Of a stretch of 9,472 bases of DNA, positions 1-5,973 are shown piece by piece. The DNA comes from JBAXHO01 sp037138855 (GTDB lineage: Bacteria > Patescibacteriota > Dojkabacteria > B142 > OLB20), in contig JBAXHO010000065.1 of NCBI GenBank assembly GCA_037138855.1, positions 1-9,472 of the forward strand, written 5' to 3'. The position numbers were made by a program, and so were the translations under genes. Below the pieces are notes generated by a model, which saw only the letters and a list, made by a program, of their open reading frames with translations, was not told the origin of the DNA and did no database searches. Numbering within the stretch: position 1 is the first letter of the stretch; the number at the start of each line of letters is the position of its first letter.

Positions 1-42
1 TTTACTATTACCTTTCTATTTTTACCATTTATGCAACAACGC

Positions 43-107
43 CATTCATAATTCACAATTCTTACTAGATACTAGATACCAGCTACTAGATATTTTTTTC
101 TACTTGC
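43..107. repeat. 7-bp-period tandem array next to the rlmH stop
   Basis: Read in steps of seven from base 43, the sequence passes from CATTCAT-like units into four TACTAGA/TACCAGC units at 63-90. A T-run and a single TACTTGC at 101-107 follow. The rlmH stop codon lies only four bases further on, so the array fills the 3' flank of rlmH. The same order (TACYAGM units, then TATTTTTTT, then TACTTGC) recurs at 7937-7980. Nothing coding is seen in 1-110. Confidence 0.85.
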
Positions 108-110
108 AAC

Positions 111-539
111 TCATTTATGATACTTCCCGCCTCTTGCCAGATCCAACACCCGAAAAAGCTGTTCCAGCAAGATCACCAATGCTAGTTCATGAGCTGTAGT
201 CAATTGTGATAACGAAAGTAATTGATACTGCTCTAATAATTCTTCAGAAAAACCATAGGCATTCCCAATCACAAAATATACTTCAGAAAATTGCTCAATC
301 CACTTTGTCAACTGTTCTTTAAATTTTAATGTCGAATATTCTTTACCTTTTTCTGATAACAAAATCAGTTTTGCTTTCTTAGGTAAATCATGAATGGTGA
401 TTTTTCTTTCACCAGGATCTTTCAGACATACCAATTCCACTTTTAATGTCTTATTGCACAGCAAAGTATAATACTCCACCAATTCCTTAATAGCTAGATT
501 TTTAATTTTGCCGTAATAATAAATTTCTAACTTACGCAT
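111..539 (-). CDS. rlmH: 23S rRNA (pseudouridine-1915 N3)-methyltransferase RlmH
   Basis: RlmH is a SPOUT-fold enzyme that uses S-adenosylmethionine to methylate N3 of pseudouridine 1915 in helix 69 of 23S rRNA, acting on assembled 70S ribosomes in the cytoplasm. The 142-residue product is slightly shorter than the usual 155-160. It carries the family signature: an LSEKGKEYST segment near residue 61, the cofactor-knot loop FVIGNAYG at 89-96 (usually FVIGGPxG), SLSQLTTAHELA from 109, LLEQLFR at 124-130, and the C-terminal YHK that ends the family. The start at 539 fits the usual short MxKLxI opening, and no Shine-Dalgarno site is visible. It is divergent from the DUF3179 gene with a 163-base gap, and heptamer repeats abut its stop codon. 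The departure from GGP in the cofactor loop is mild and probably tolerated. Confidence 0.93.
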   Translation of the reverse strand: MRKLEIYYYGKIKNLAIKELVEYYTLLCNKTLKVELVCLKDPGERKITIHDLPKKAKLILLSEKGKEYSTLKFKEQLTKWIEQFSEVYFVIGNAYGFSEELLEQYQLLSLSQLTTAHELALVILLEQLFRVLDLARGGKYHK

Positions 540-593
540 ATAACTTTTATGTTAAACTATTATTTATAGTCATCTCAAAACTAGATATCATTT

Positions 594-599
594 ATTATA
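594..599 (-). promoter_or_regulatory. possible -10 element for rlmH
   Basis: On the minus strand a perfect TATAAT lies about 55 bases upstream of the rlmH start. It would give a leader of roughly 45 bases. No convincing -35 box stands at the right distance, and a second AT-rich candidate (TATAAA, 563-568) lies nearer the gene. The call rests on the hexamer alone. Confidence 0.35.
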
Positions 600-702
600 G
601 TAAAAAATATCTTAAATCCAAAATAAGTATCAAGAATTTCCCAGTTCAAGATTTTCTTTAACTTCTTAATTTAAATTAAATTATATCAAATCATTCAGAT
701 TT

Positions 703-1785
703 ATGACGCAAAAAAGTATCAATACAAATATTTTCACTTTTTTTACTAAAACTTCCAAAACCTATAATAAAATCTTTGTGTATTTAGCTGGTTTTTGTAT
801 CGCTATTTTATTTATTACATATTTATCAAATAATCCTTTAGGTGATTCCACAGCCGGTATGATTGCTCAAAAAGTTGATCCTTCATTTAACTGCGAAACT
901 ACAAATGCAAACAAAGAAATCTTACCGGATTTTACTACTCTAAAAACAATTACACAAATTGGTACAATCAGTTTTGATTCTGATCTTTACCACAGTTCAT
1001 ATGGTAAAAATGGCATACCAGCAATTATCAGTCCACAATTCTCAAACATAAGTTCAATTAAAAACTGTTTAAAAGATGAAGATGAAGTGATCATAGTGCA
1101 ATACAATGATGTCACCAAAATTTATCCCCTGCGAATTCTCTCTCATCATTTAGTCGTAAATGACACTTTCAAAGGCTATCCTATCTTAATCACTTATAGT
1201 AATTTATCCGGAACCTATAATGTCTTCGATCGCACCATCAAAGAAGAAATGTTGACATTTGGTGTATCTGGAGAGGTGTATAAAAACAATGATTTGATAT
1301 TTGACAGTAAAACCGAATCGCTCTGGTCACAATTTGATGGTATTGCCAAAATTGGTAGTCTTACAAATGCCAGCTTAACAAAAATCCCCTTTGAAATCAT
1401 GCCATTTAGTAGAGCTGAGACCAATTATCCCAATGCTTTGATCCTCACCTTTCTCACTGGCTTCAATATCAAATACAATGTGCTTGATTACGGTGATTTT
1501 TCCAAAGAAACGCAAGTCTTAACCGGTTTAAAAAATTTCAATAATTCTTTCCCCACCAAAACAAAGGTAATTATCTTTAGTGATAATAATCAGCAATATG
1601 CTTTCAACAAAAATGATCTGATCAATCAAACAGAAAAAGTTTACAAATCACAAGGAAATATTTTCATAGTCAAAAATGATCAGGGTTTGATATCAGTTAC
1701 TGCAAAAAATAAAGCACTGGAAGTTGCTCAAGGTTACTGGTACGTCTGGCAGGATTTTAATCCGAATATAATTGGATTGCAGTGA
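703..1785 (+). CDS. DUF3179 domain protein, membrane-anchored
   Basis: This is a 360-residue protein of the DUF3179 family, whose biochemical role is unknown. One hydrophobic segment at residues 24-41, after a short basic N-terminus, should anchor it with the main domain outside the membrane. Family landmarks in order are IIVQYNDVTKIYPLRIL (130-146), VVNDTFKGYPI (151-161), TYSNLSGTYNVFDR (164-177), LTFGVSGEVYKNNDLIFD (184-201) and TESLWSQFDGIAKIG (204-218). The family normally reads TYCPLxG where this protein has TYSNLSG, so the conserved cysteine is missing. ATG at 703 is the only start that keeps the N-terminal anchor. No clear Shine-Dalgarno precedes it. The stop is TGA, 55 bases before a 13-bp hairpin. 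The gene stands alone, divergent from rlmH. Family assignment is confident, function is not. Confidence 0.88.
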   Translation: MTQKSINTNIFTFFTKTSKTYNKIFVYLAGFCIAILFITYLSNNPLGDSTAGMIAQKVDPSFNCETTNANKEILPDFTTLKTITQIGTISFDSDLYHSSYGKNGIPAIISPQFSNISSIKNCLKDEDEVIIVQYNDVTKIYPLRILSHHLVVNDTFKGYPILITYSNLSGTYNVFDRTIKEEMLTFGVSGEVYKNNDLIFDSKTESLWSQFDGIAKIGSLTNASLTKIPFEIMPFSRAETNYPNALILTFLTGFNIKYNVLDYGDFSKETQVLTGLKNFNNSFPTKTKVIIFSDNNQQYAFNKNDLINQTEKVYKSQGNIFIVKNDQGLISVTAKNKALEVAQGYWYVWQDFNPNIIGLQ

Positions 1786-1803
1786 GAAAGTAGCACGGAT
1801 TAA

Positions 1804-1824
1804 GTATCATGTATCACGTAGCAA
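1804..1824 (-). repeat. three heptamers of the TACTTGM family, reverse orientation
   Basis: Three tandem 7-base units (GTATCAT, GTATCAC, GTAGCAA) begin 18 bases after the DUF3179 stop. They are the reverse complement of the TACTTGC/TACTTGA units seen at 7967-7980 and 8036-8056. The array is short, but the unit matches the larger array at 2927-2975 exactly in form. Confidence 0.75.
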
Positions 1825-1840
1825 GAAAGTTAGAAATGAT

Positions 1841-1870
1841 TATAGGAGAGACATCGCTGTCTTTCCTATA
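1841..1870 (+). terminator. 13-bp hairpin after the DUF3179 gene
   Basis: Arms 1841-1853 (TATAGGAGAGACA) and 1858-1870 pair over 13 positions with one G-U in RNA, around a TCGC tetraloop. The hairpin lies 55 bases past the DUF3179 stop. The following bases, TTTAATAATCTG, form only a weak U-tract. A transcript-ending or 3'-protecting role is therefore likely, but a classical intrinsic terminator is not certain. Confidence 0.6.
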
Positions 1871-1948
1871 TTTAATAATCTGTTGTATGCAATTATTCCA
1901 AAATTTTCAGATTCCTAAATTCTTATCTTTTATCCAGCTCCAGCACAG

Positions 1949-1964
1949 GATGCAGATCTGCATC
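1949..1964. repeat. 16-bp perfect palindrome with TGCAGATCTGCA core
   Basis: GATGCAGATCTGCATC is perfectly self-complementary. Its 12-base core recurs at 3101-3112, where the flanks are T and A instead of GAT and ATC, so the flanks differ but remain symmetric. It could be a protein-binding site or the stem of a cruciform or hairpin. Its function is unknown. Confidence 0.8.
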
Positions 1965-1978
1965 ATCTCCATTTCATT

Positions 1979-2006
1979 GGAGACGACGACGTCTCCCCTA
2001 TTTTTT
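1979..2006 (+). terminator. rho-independent-type terminator, plus strand
   Basis: GGAGACG (1979-1985), loop ACGA, and CGTCTCC (1990-1996) form a GC-rich 7-bp stem. CCTA and a run of six T at 2001-2006 follow. It would end plus-strand transcription from the DUF3179 gene before it runs antisense into the DUF4013 gene, whose stop is 45 bases away. An overlapping alternative hairpin, TCTCCA (1966-1971) with TGGAGA (1978-1983), shares bases 1979-1983, so the two cannot form together. Confidence 0.65.
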
Positions 2007-2007
2007 C

Positions 2008-2058
2008 TACCGGATACTAGATACGAGCTACTAGCTACTTTTTCTACTTCCTACTTCT
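2008..2058 (+). repeat. 7-bp-period array running into the DUF4013 stop
   Basis: Five phased units from TACCGGA at 2008 to TACTTTT at 2036-2042 are followed by TACTTCC and TACTTCT at 2045-2058. The last units overlap the 3' end of the minus-strand gene, whose stop codon begins inside a unit (2051-2053). Its final acidic codons read out of this repeat. Confidence 0.8.
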
Positions 2059-2863
2059 CTTCCTCAAACCTGGCAATCTGTCCGAGAAGATGACCACTGA
2101 CATGAGGCTGATAGACAAAAATTATGGCAAATACCATAGGAAATAATACAATTCCAATACAACAAAATATTGTTATCTCTGCAAAGATCATCGCAAAAGC
2201 AGCAACCAAACCAACTACTAAAAGTATCAATGGCATAATAATAAAGTTAAGCAGATTTCTTTTAAGAATTTCCCAGTTCTCTTTGAATTCAAAAAAAGCA
2301 CTAAAGCGATTTAGTTTTAGAAAGTTAACAGCTGCCGCTTGAAAATATATAGTGACTATTATTATATAAAGCAAAGCAAAAGCAAACAAAACAAGATAAA
2401 TTACCATCGCCAAAGGTAGAAAACCGGAAACTTTTTCTGAATTAATATTTGAAAAAACTGTAGTAAATAAAATAACAAATGCTAAAATAATCAAAACTAT
2501 ATAAGGGATCATAAAGATAAAATTTGCCCCAAAATATTTAACGCCATTCAATAATTTTGATTGATATTCTTCTACTACAATAGTCCCTGGATCCTGATTT
2601 TTTTTAACTTTAGCAGCAACTTCCAACATATATCCGGATATGTAGATAGTTGTAATAATTAAAACTGCATAATATAAAATCATAAATAACAACTGTACGA
2701 TCCACCCCAAAAATGGTATCAGTCCAATAAATTGCATAGGGAAAATCATTATGATCATGAACACAGCTACTGGACCACCAATTATAGCTGCTCTTCTTTT
2801 CCAGTCAGGTAAACGAAAGAAGTAAAAAACCGCTGTTTCAAAATCTAATTGTTGTTTTTTCAT
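2051..2863 (-). CDS. DUF4013-like polytopic membrane protein
   Basis: This is a 270-residue integral membrane protein of unknown function. It matches the DUF4013 pattern: an N-terminal LPDWKRR motif (18-24), a first helix containing paired glycines (IIGGPVAVF, 27-35), LIPFLGWIVQLLF (48-60), then GYMLEVAAKV (77-86) before a hydrophilic loop. Hydrophobic segments lie at about 27-44, 55-75, 113-136, 149-176, 206-225 and 228-251, giving six helices. A basic amphipathic stretch (182-205) separates helices four and five. The C-terminus ends in EEEK, encoded by heptamer-repeat DNA. The start at 2863 is supported by a promoter 26-54 bases upstream and by the fit to the family's usual opening. No Shine-Dalgarno is seen. 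The gene is monocistronic and minus-strand, between repeat-filled gaps. It might be a transporter subunit or scaffold, and nothing in the sequence decides. Confidence 0.75.
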   Translation of the reverse strand: MKKQQLDFETAVFYFFRLPDWKRRAAIIGGPVAVFMIIMIFPMQFIGLIPFLGWIVQLLFMILYYAVLIITTIYISGYMLEVAAKVKKNQDPGTIVVEEYQSKLLNGVKYFGANFIFMIPYIVLIILAFVILFTTVFSNINSEKVSGFLPLAMVIYLVLFAFALLYIIIVTIYFQAAAVNFLKLNRFSAFFEFKENWEILKRNLLNFIIMPLILLVVGLVAAFAMIFAEITIFCCIGIVLFPMVFAIIFVYQPHVSGHLLGQIARFEEEK

Positions 2864-2888
2864 AAAAAGAAATAATAAATATTAATGA

Positions 2889-2917
2889 ATTTTATCTGAT
2901 CTTGATCGTGAGGGCAA
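2889..2917 (-). promoter_or_regulatory. sigma70-type promoter of the DUF4013 gene
   Basis: On the minus strand TTGCCC (2912-2917) and TAAAAT (2889-2894) are separated by 17 bases. The -35 box matches TTGACA at four of six positions and the -10 box matches TATAAT at five of six. Transcription would start near 2882, giving a leader of about 19 bases before the ATG at 2863. Confidence 0.6.
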
Positions 2918-2926
2918 GGGGAAACA

Positions 2927-3006
2927 GTAGCAAGTAGCAAGTATCAAGTATCACGTATCACGTATCAAGTAGAAATAACGTTCGTAGTGTCCAAAAATCT
3001 TTGGAC
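2927..3006 (-). repeat. composite element copy A: hairpin, RCTAC box, seven heptamers
   Basis: Seven gap-free heptamers occupy 2927-2975 (GTAGCAA, GTATCAC and variants, 49 bases). Read on the minus strand, these follow a hairpin at 2989-3006 (GTCCAAA paired with TTTGGAC), an ACTAC box at 2984-2988 and a T-containing spacer. The same order of parts occurs at 4768-4819 and 7991-8063 on the plus strand. Confidence 0.8.
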
Positions 3007-3012
3007 TATTAT

Positions 3013-3092
3013 TATTAAAATATTAACGAGTTAACTGATTAATAAATTAACGGGTTAACAAATTAAAATATTAACCAGTTAACAAATTGACA
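3013..3092. repeat. ten-unit tandem array with 8-bp period
   Basis: Read in steps of eight from 3013, ten units share the pattern NRTTAANN, for example AGTTAACT and GGTTAACA. Most of the central ATTAA/GTTAA core is kept in every unit and the outer bases vary. The array runs 80 bases without a phase break. Its 8-base spacing differs from the 7-base arrays around it. Confidence 0.85.
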
Positions 3093-3099
3093 GGAGGGG

Positions 3100-3113
3100 T
3101 TGCAGATCTGCAA
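3100..3113. repeat. 14-bp perfect palindrome with TGCAGATCTGCA core
   Basis: TTGCAGATCTGCAA is perfectly self-complementary and repeats the 12-base core of the palindrome at 1949-1964. It directly follows the 8-base-period array and the GGAGGGG at 3093-3099. Confidence 0.8.
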
Positions 3114-3134
3114 ACCGTGCGGAGAGTTCCCCTT

Positions 3135-3163
3135 CAAATTGCAATTTGCAAATTTCAAATTGC
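3135..3163. repeat. AT-rich inverted repeats
   Basis: CAAATTGCAATTTG (3135-3148) is a perfect 14-base palindrome. Its right half, GCAATTTG (3141-3148), can also pair with CAAATTGC (3156-3163) across a 7-base loop. The two foldings compete for the same arm. No function is assigned. Confidence 0.7.
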
Positions 3164-3170
3164 TGGTTCC

Positions 3171-3198
3171 TGATTACTGCCTACTGTCTTCCGTCTAC
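3171..3198. repeat. four 7-bp units, TGNCTAC-like
   Basis: TGATTAC, TGCCTAC, TGTCTTC and CGTCTAC stand in perfect 7-base phase. The unit differs from the TACTTGM heptamers but keeps their period and CTAC element. Confidence 0.65.
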
Positions 3199-3238
3199 CC
3201 TACTGTCCTAAATCTATCGATATACTACATTCTACTTC

Positions 3239-3273
3239 CGAAATTCGAGATTCGTTATTCGCACTTCGTGTCC
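3239..3273. repeat. five 7-bp units beginning CG
   Basis: Five successive heptamers begin with CG (CGAAATT, CGAGATT and so on). The first four end in TT and the last is CGTGTCC. The array ends just upstream of the mnmA -35 region. Confidence 0.75.
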
Positions 3274-3277
3274 GATC

Positions 3278-3309
3278 ACCGGACACCGGTTCCCGTTTTC
3301 TGCTATAAT
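3278..3309 (+). promoter_or_regulatory. mnmA promoter with extended -10, placed for a leaderless mRNA
   Basis: An extended -10, TGCTATAAT (3301-3309), stands six bases before the mnmA ATG. Transcription should therefore start at or within a base or two of the start codon. A weak -35, CGGACA (3280-3285), sits 18 bases upstream. It overlaps an inverted repeat ACCGG-ACA-CCGGT (3278-3290) that could be an operator. Confidence 0.75.
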
Positions 3310-3315
3310 TCCAGC

Positions 3316-4392
3316 ATGTCAATCACTAAACAAACCAAAATCTGGGTGGCAATGTCTGGCGGTGTAGATAGCTCTGTTGCTGCTGCTTTGCTTAAAAAAG
3401 CTGGGTATGATTTGACCGGTGTCTACATGAAAAACTGGTCTGGGGATGATTATGGACTGCAATCTGACTGTCCCTGGCAAGATGAACAATATGATGTCGA
3501 ACGGGTTTGTAAAATTTTAGAGATCCCATTTCGCTCAATAAATCTGGAAAAGGAATACCGTGAAAAAGTAGTAGAATATTTTTTTCGCGAATATCAGGCA
3601 GGACGTACTCCCAATCCTGATGTAATGTGTAATAAAGAAATCAAATTTGGCATTTTTCTGCAAAAGGCAATGGCAACTGGTGCTGAAAAAATTGCAACAG
3701 GTCATTATGCCTCTGTTGAATTCAATTCTGAGACTAATGAATTTCAGCTCTTCAAAGGAATTGATACCAATAAAGATCAATCATACTTTTTAAATGAACT
3801 TGGTCAAGATGAACTTGCCCAGACTTTATTTCCGCTTGGAAAATATACCAAACCGGAAGTTAGAACTCTGGCAAGCGAATTTAAACTTCCCACAGCTTAT
3901 AAACCTGATAGCCAGGGAATTTGTTTTATTGGGAAAATTCGCGTAGCTGACTTTCTTCGCGCCCGGATCGAACCACATAAAGGTGAAATTAGGGATATTG
4001 CAACTGATAAAATTGTCGGTAACCATGATGGAATAGAATTTTTTACAATTGGTCAACGAGAAGGTTTAGGAATTGGTGGTTCTGCACTTCCCTATTTTGT
4101 CTGTAAAAAAGATCGGATTAAAAATATTCTTTATGTCGCACCAGGGACAGATCATCCAGCACTCTTTGCGAGAAAAGTGAAATTTATCGATCTTCATCAA
4201 ATCAATCAAGAAGATATTTCTAAGCTGAATTTAACTGCAGCTATTCGTTATCGCCAGAAGCCAGCAGCTGGTAAAATTGATTTAGCAAAGCAGACCTTCA
4301 CATTTAACGAACCGCAAAGAGCAATCTCCGCCGGACAAAGCATTGTTTTTTATGACGGAGAACGTTGTCTTGGCGGGGGAATTATCGAATAG
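3316..4392 (+). CDS. mnmA: tRNA-specific 2-thiouridylase MnmA
   Basis: MnmA activates U34 of tRNA-Lys, -Glu and -Gln with ATP and inserts sulfur received from a persulfide relay, giving the s2U base that stabilises decoding. The 358-residue product has the full layout: ATP-binding PP-loop SGGVDSS (14-20), GVYMKNW (35-41), catalytic Cys105 in NPDVMCNKEIKFG, ATGHYA (127-132), KDQSYFL (153-159), persulfide-carrying Cys203 in SQGICFIG, and GQREGLGIGG (246-255) opening the beta-barrel domains. Both cysteines are present, so it should be active. ATG at 3316 is chosen because the PP-loop is then at its usual position and a TGCTATAAT element lies six bases upstream. The frame extends to 3100, but that part is repeat DNA. 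The gene is monocistronic, with the yerC-like gene convergent 33 bases downstream. Confidence 0.96.
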   Translation: MSITKQTKIWVAMSGGVDSSVAAALLKKAGYDLTGVYMKNWSGDDYGLQSDCPWQDEQYDVERVCKILEIPFRSINLEKEYREKVVEYFFREYQAGRTPNPDVMCNKEIKFGIFLQKAMATGAEKIATGHYASVEFNSETNEFQLFKGIDTNKDQSYFLNELGQDELAQTLFPLGKYTKPEVRTLASEFKLPTAYKPDSQGICFIGKIRVADFLRARIEPHKGEIRDIATDKIVGNHDGIEFFTIGQREGLGIGGSALPYFVCKKDRIKNILYVAPGTDHPALFARKVKFIDLHQINQEDISKLNLTAAIRYRQKPAAGKIDLAKQTFTFNEPQRAISAGQSIVFYDGERCLGGGIIE

Positions 4393-4425
4393 TAACTTCA
4401 GATTCCAGATTCCCAAATTCTGTTT

Positions 4426-4701
4426 TCATTTCTTCATTCTTCCTAGCGCAGTCTTATAGCCGTTAAATCCATATTTTAAATACTCGCTTACTTTAGCCAC
4501 AGTGGCAGAACTGGCACCGGTTTGACGTTGCACTTCCAGATATCGTAAACCCTGATCAAGAAGTTTCGCCACTTGCAAACGTAATAATAAAGTTTCCTGT
4601 TCGGAATTGGATAATAAATCTTTGAGAAAAGTAGTAATTTCTTCTTTGGTTCGTAATTTAATAAAGGCTTCTGCGAGTAAGTCTATGTCAATGTTTTGCA
4701 T
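4426..4701 (-). CDS. YerC/YecD family TrpR-related DNA-binding protein
   Basis: This is a 91-residue all-helical protein of the TrpR superfamily, YerC/YecD branch. The branch signature is LLRLQVAKLLDQGLRYLEV (39-57), followed by a helix-turn-helix, VQRQTGASSATVAKVSEYL (57-75), and a short GFNGYKTAL tail. Length and motif spacing are as usual for the branch. It would bind DNA as a dimer in the cytoplasm. The TrpR branch uses tryptophan as corepressor, but the ligand and targets of the YerC branch are not established, and no trp genes are present here. It is convergent with mnmA and has no partner gene on its strand, so the context does not identify a regulon. The start at 4701 gives the family's normal length. 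No promoter or Shine-Dalgarno was found with confidence. Confidence 0.88.
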   Translation of the reverse strand: MQNIDIDLLAEAFIKLRTKEEITTFLKDLLSNSEQETLLLRLQVAKLLDQGLRYLEVQRQTGASSATVAKVSEYLKYGFNGYKTALGRMKK

Positions 4702-4740
4702 GGGGGAAATGAGTAAAAATAAAAGCTAATATTTTCATGA

Positions 4741-4819
4741 TACTTGATACTAATTTATCTTTCATCAAACAAAACTAAGATTTTTGTTCACTACACTTTA
4801 TTTTTTACTTGCTACTTCT
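4741..4819 (+). repeat. composite element copy B: hairpin, ACTAC box, heptamers
   Basis: TACTTGA and TACTAAT (4741-4754) come first. A hairpin AACAAAA (4768-4774) with TTTTGTT (4782-4788) follows, then ACTAC at 4790-4794 and a T-rich spacer. TACTTGC and TACTTCT at 4806-4819 close the element. The order and spacing match copies A and C. The surrounding 4702-4946 gap holds no other structure except the promoter at 4892-4920. Confidence 0.75.
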
Positions 4820-4891
4820 CCTTCAGCGTATCTCACTTCAACACTTTAGTCAACTGAATTATTTTCTTTGTAATTAGTTTACTGAAATTCA

Positions 4892-4920
4892 TTTTCAGTG
4901 TTTGGTTAAAGTGATATAAT
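4892..4920 (+). promoter_or_regulatory. promoter of the SPFH/HIR-like gene
   Basis: A perfect TATAAT at 4915-4920 lies 17 bases after TTTTCA (4892-4897), which matches the -35 consensus at four of six positions. The expected leader before the ATG at 4947 is about 20 bases and shows no Shine-Dalgarno. Confidence 0.6.
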
Positions 4921-4946
4921 CGAATTATATTTTTTATTAGAATTTC

Positions 4947-5870
4947 ATGGGCATATTAGTTCCGTTATTAATTATTCCAGGTATATTTGGATTGATTATT
5001 TTATTAGCTATGCTTGGTGCACTGTTTTTTACTGTTGAAGAACAACATACATATATTATTGAGCGCTTTGGAAAATTTTCTAGAATCGCAAATGCTGGTC
5101 TCCATAGCAAAATTCCTTTTATCGAAAAAATTGCCGGAAGAATGTCTTTACGAATTCAGCAATTAGATGTAAAAGCAGAAACAAAAACTAAGGATAATGT
5201 CTTTGTCCATGTCATGATTTCAGTGCAATATTATATTACTCCAGAAGGAATCTATGATGCTTTTTACAAACTAAATAATCACGAACAGCAAATCAATTCC
5301 TATGTCTTTGATGTCGTCCGCGCCAAAGTCCCACAAATATCAATTGATGATCTCTTTGAAAAAAAAGATGAAATTGCCATTGCCATCAAAAATGAATTAA
5401 ATGACATTATGAGTGCTTTTGGTTTTCAAATTTTGAATTCTCTTGTAACAGATATCGAACCTGATCAAAAAGTCAAAGATGCTATGAACGAAATTATTGC
5501 TGCAGAAAGATTAAAAGTAGCCGCTCGTGAAAAAGGTGAAGCTGAGAAAATTCTCAAAGTAAAATCTGCCGAAGCGGAAGCAGAATCCAAAGCACTTCAG
5601 GGAAAAGGGATCGCTGATCAAAGACGGGCAATAATTGAAGGTCTACGCGACTCTGTGGGAGAATTTCAAAAATCAATTCATGGCTCTACTCCTCAAGATG
5701 TAATGAATCTTGTGCTTCTGACACAATATTTTGATACTTTGAAAGACATTGGTGAAAAGGGGCATAGCAATACAATTATGATCCCACACGGACCTGGAGC
5801 TCTAAATGATTTAACAACACAAATCAGAGATGCTATGATAGTAGCAAATGAAGTTAGGACTGCTAGATAA
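4947..5870 (+). CDS. SPFH (band 7) protein resembling plant HIR proteins
   Basis: The 307-residue product belongs to the SPFH/stomatin/prohibitin superfamily, which forms large rings or cages on membranes and organises microdomains. A hydrophobic segment (about 5-28) anchors it. The SPFH domain starts at VEEQHTYIIERFGKF (30-44). Similarity is strongest to hypersensitive-induced-reaction proteins, from memory of that family: LRIQQLDVKAETKTKDNVFV (68-87), DAFYKL (104-109), YVFDVVRAKVP (119-129), SAFGFQI (156-162), DIEPDQKVKDAMNEI (169-183), an alanine/glutamate-rich coiled coil (185-220), RRAIIEGLRDSV (226-237), VLLTQYFDTLKDIG (256-269) and IPHGPGAL (279-286). Plant members attach by N-terminal acylation, whereas this one has its own helix. 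The role here is unknown. There is no NfeD-type protease partner nearby. The gene has its own promoter, and the small pair at 5974-6550 follows. Confidence 0.9.
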   Translation: MGILVPLLIIPGIFGLIILLAMLGALFFTVEEQHTYIIERFGKFSRIANAGLHSKIPFIEKIAGRMSLRIQQLDVKAETKTKDNVFVHVMISVQYYITPEGIYDAFYKLNNHEQQINSYVFDVVRAKVPQISIDDLFEKKDEIAIAIKNELNDIMSAFGFQILNSLVTDIEPDQKVKDAMNEIIAAERLKVAAREKGEAEKILKVKSAEAEAESKALQGKGIADQRRAIIEGLRDSVGEFQKSIHGSTPQDVMNLVLLTQYFDTLKDIGEKGHSNTIMIPHGPGALNDLTTQIRDAMIVANEVRTAR

Positions 5871-5877
5871 TAGGTAA

Positions 5878-5919
5878 AAGTTATTAGTTAGAAGATATTA
5901 GTTTGAAGTTCATAGTTAC
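5878..5919. repeat. three 14-bp units (two 7-mers each)
   Basis: Three 14-base units beginning AAG (5878, 5892, 5906) follow the SPFH stop by seven bases. Each resolves into an AAGTTAT-like and a TAGTTAG-like heptamer, so the 7-base phase is kept. Reverse-complemented, they resemble the TTCTAAC and TTTTATC units at 6612-6639. Confidence 0.75.
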
Positions 5920-5931
5920 AGCCATAGGCTG
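5919..5931. other. short hairpin CAGCC-ATA-GGCTG
   Basis: A five-base stem with an ATA loop directly follows the 14-base array. There is no T-run, so a terminator is doubtful. Confidence 0.4.
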
Positions 5932-5973
5932 ATTAGTATTCGGCTTAAATAGCTAAAAAGTTAAAAAGATATT

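Larger units (their letters stand above)
2864..3315. other. 452-base non-coding repeat-rich region
   Basis: No credible gene lies here. The frame open from 3100 into mnmA begins inside a palindrome and runs through heptamer repeats, so it is not an N-terminal extension. In order the stretch holds the DUF4013 promoter, a seven-unit heptamer array, a hairpin of the composite element, a ten-unit array of 8-base period, a 14-base palindrome, an AT-rich inverted repeat, two further heptamer arrays of different sequence, and the mnmA promoter. Confidence 0.85.

Noticed and set aside
1809..2093. Open frame on the plus strand at 1809-2093
   Set aside because: It runs through a heptamer array, two hairpins and the 3' end of the opposite-strand DUF4013 gene. 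Its translation shows repeat-derived composition and no domain.
2927..2975. CRISPR array
   Set aside because: The 7-base units are contiguous with no spacers, far shorter than CRISPR repeats, and no cas gene is present.
3100..3315. In-frame upstream extension of mnmA from an ATG at 3100
   Set aside because: The stretch translates palindromes and heptamer repeats, has no MnmA similarity, and would place the PP-loop 72 residues too far in. A promoter stands just before ATG 3316.
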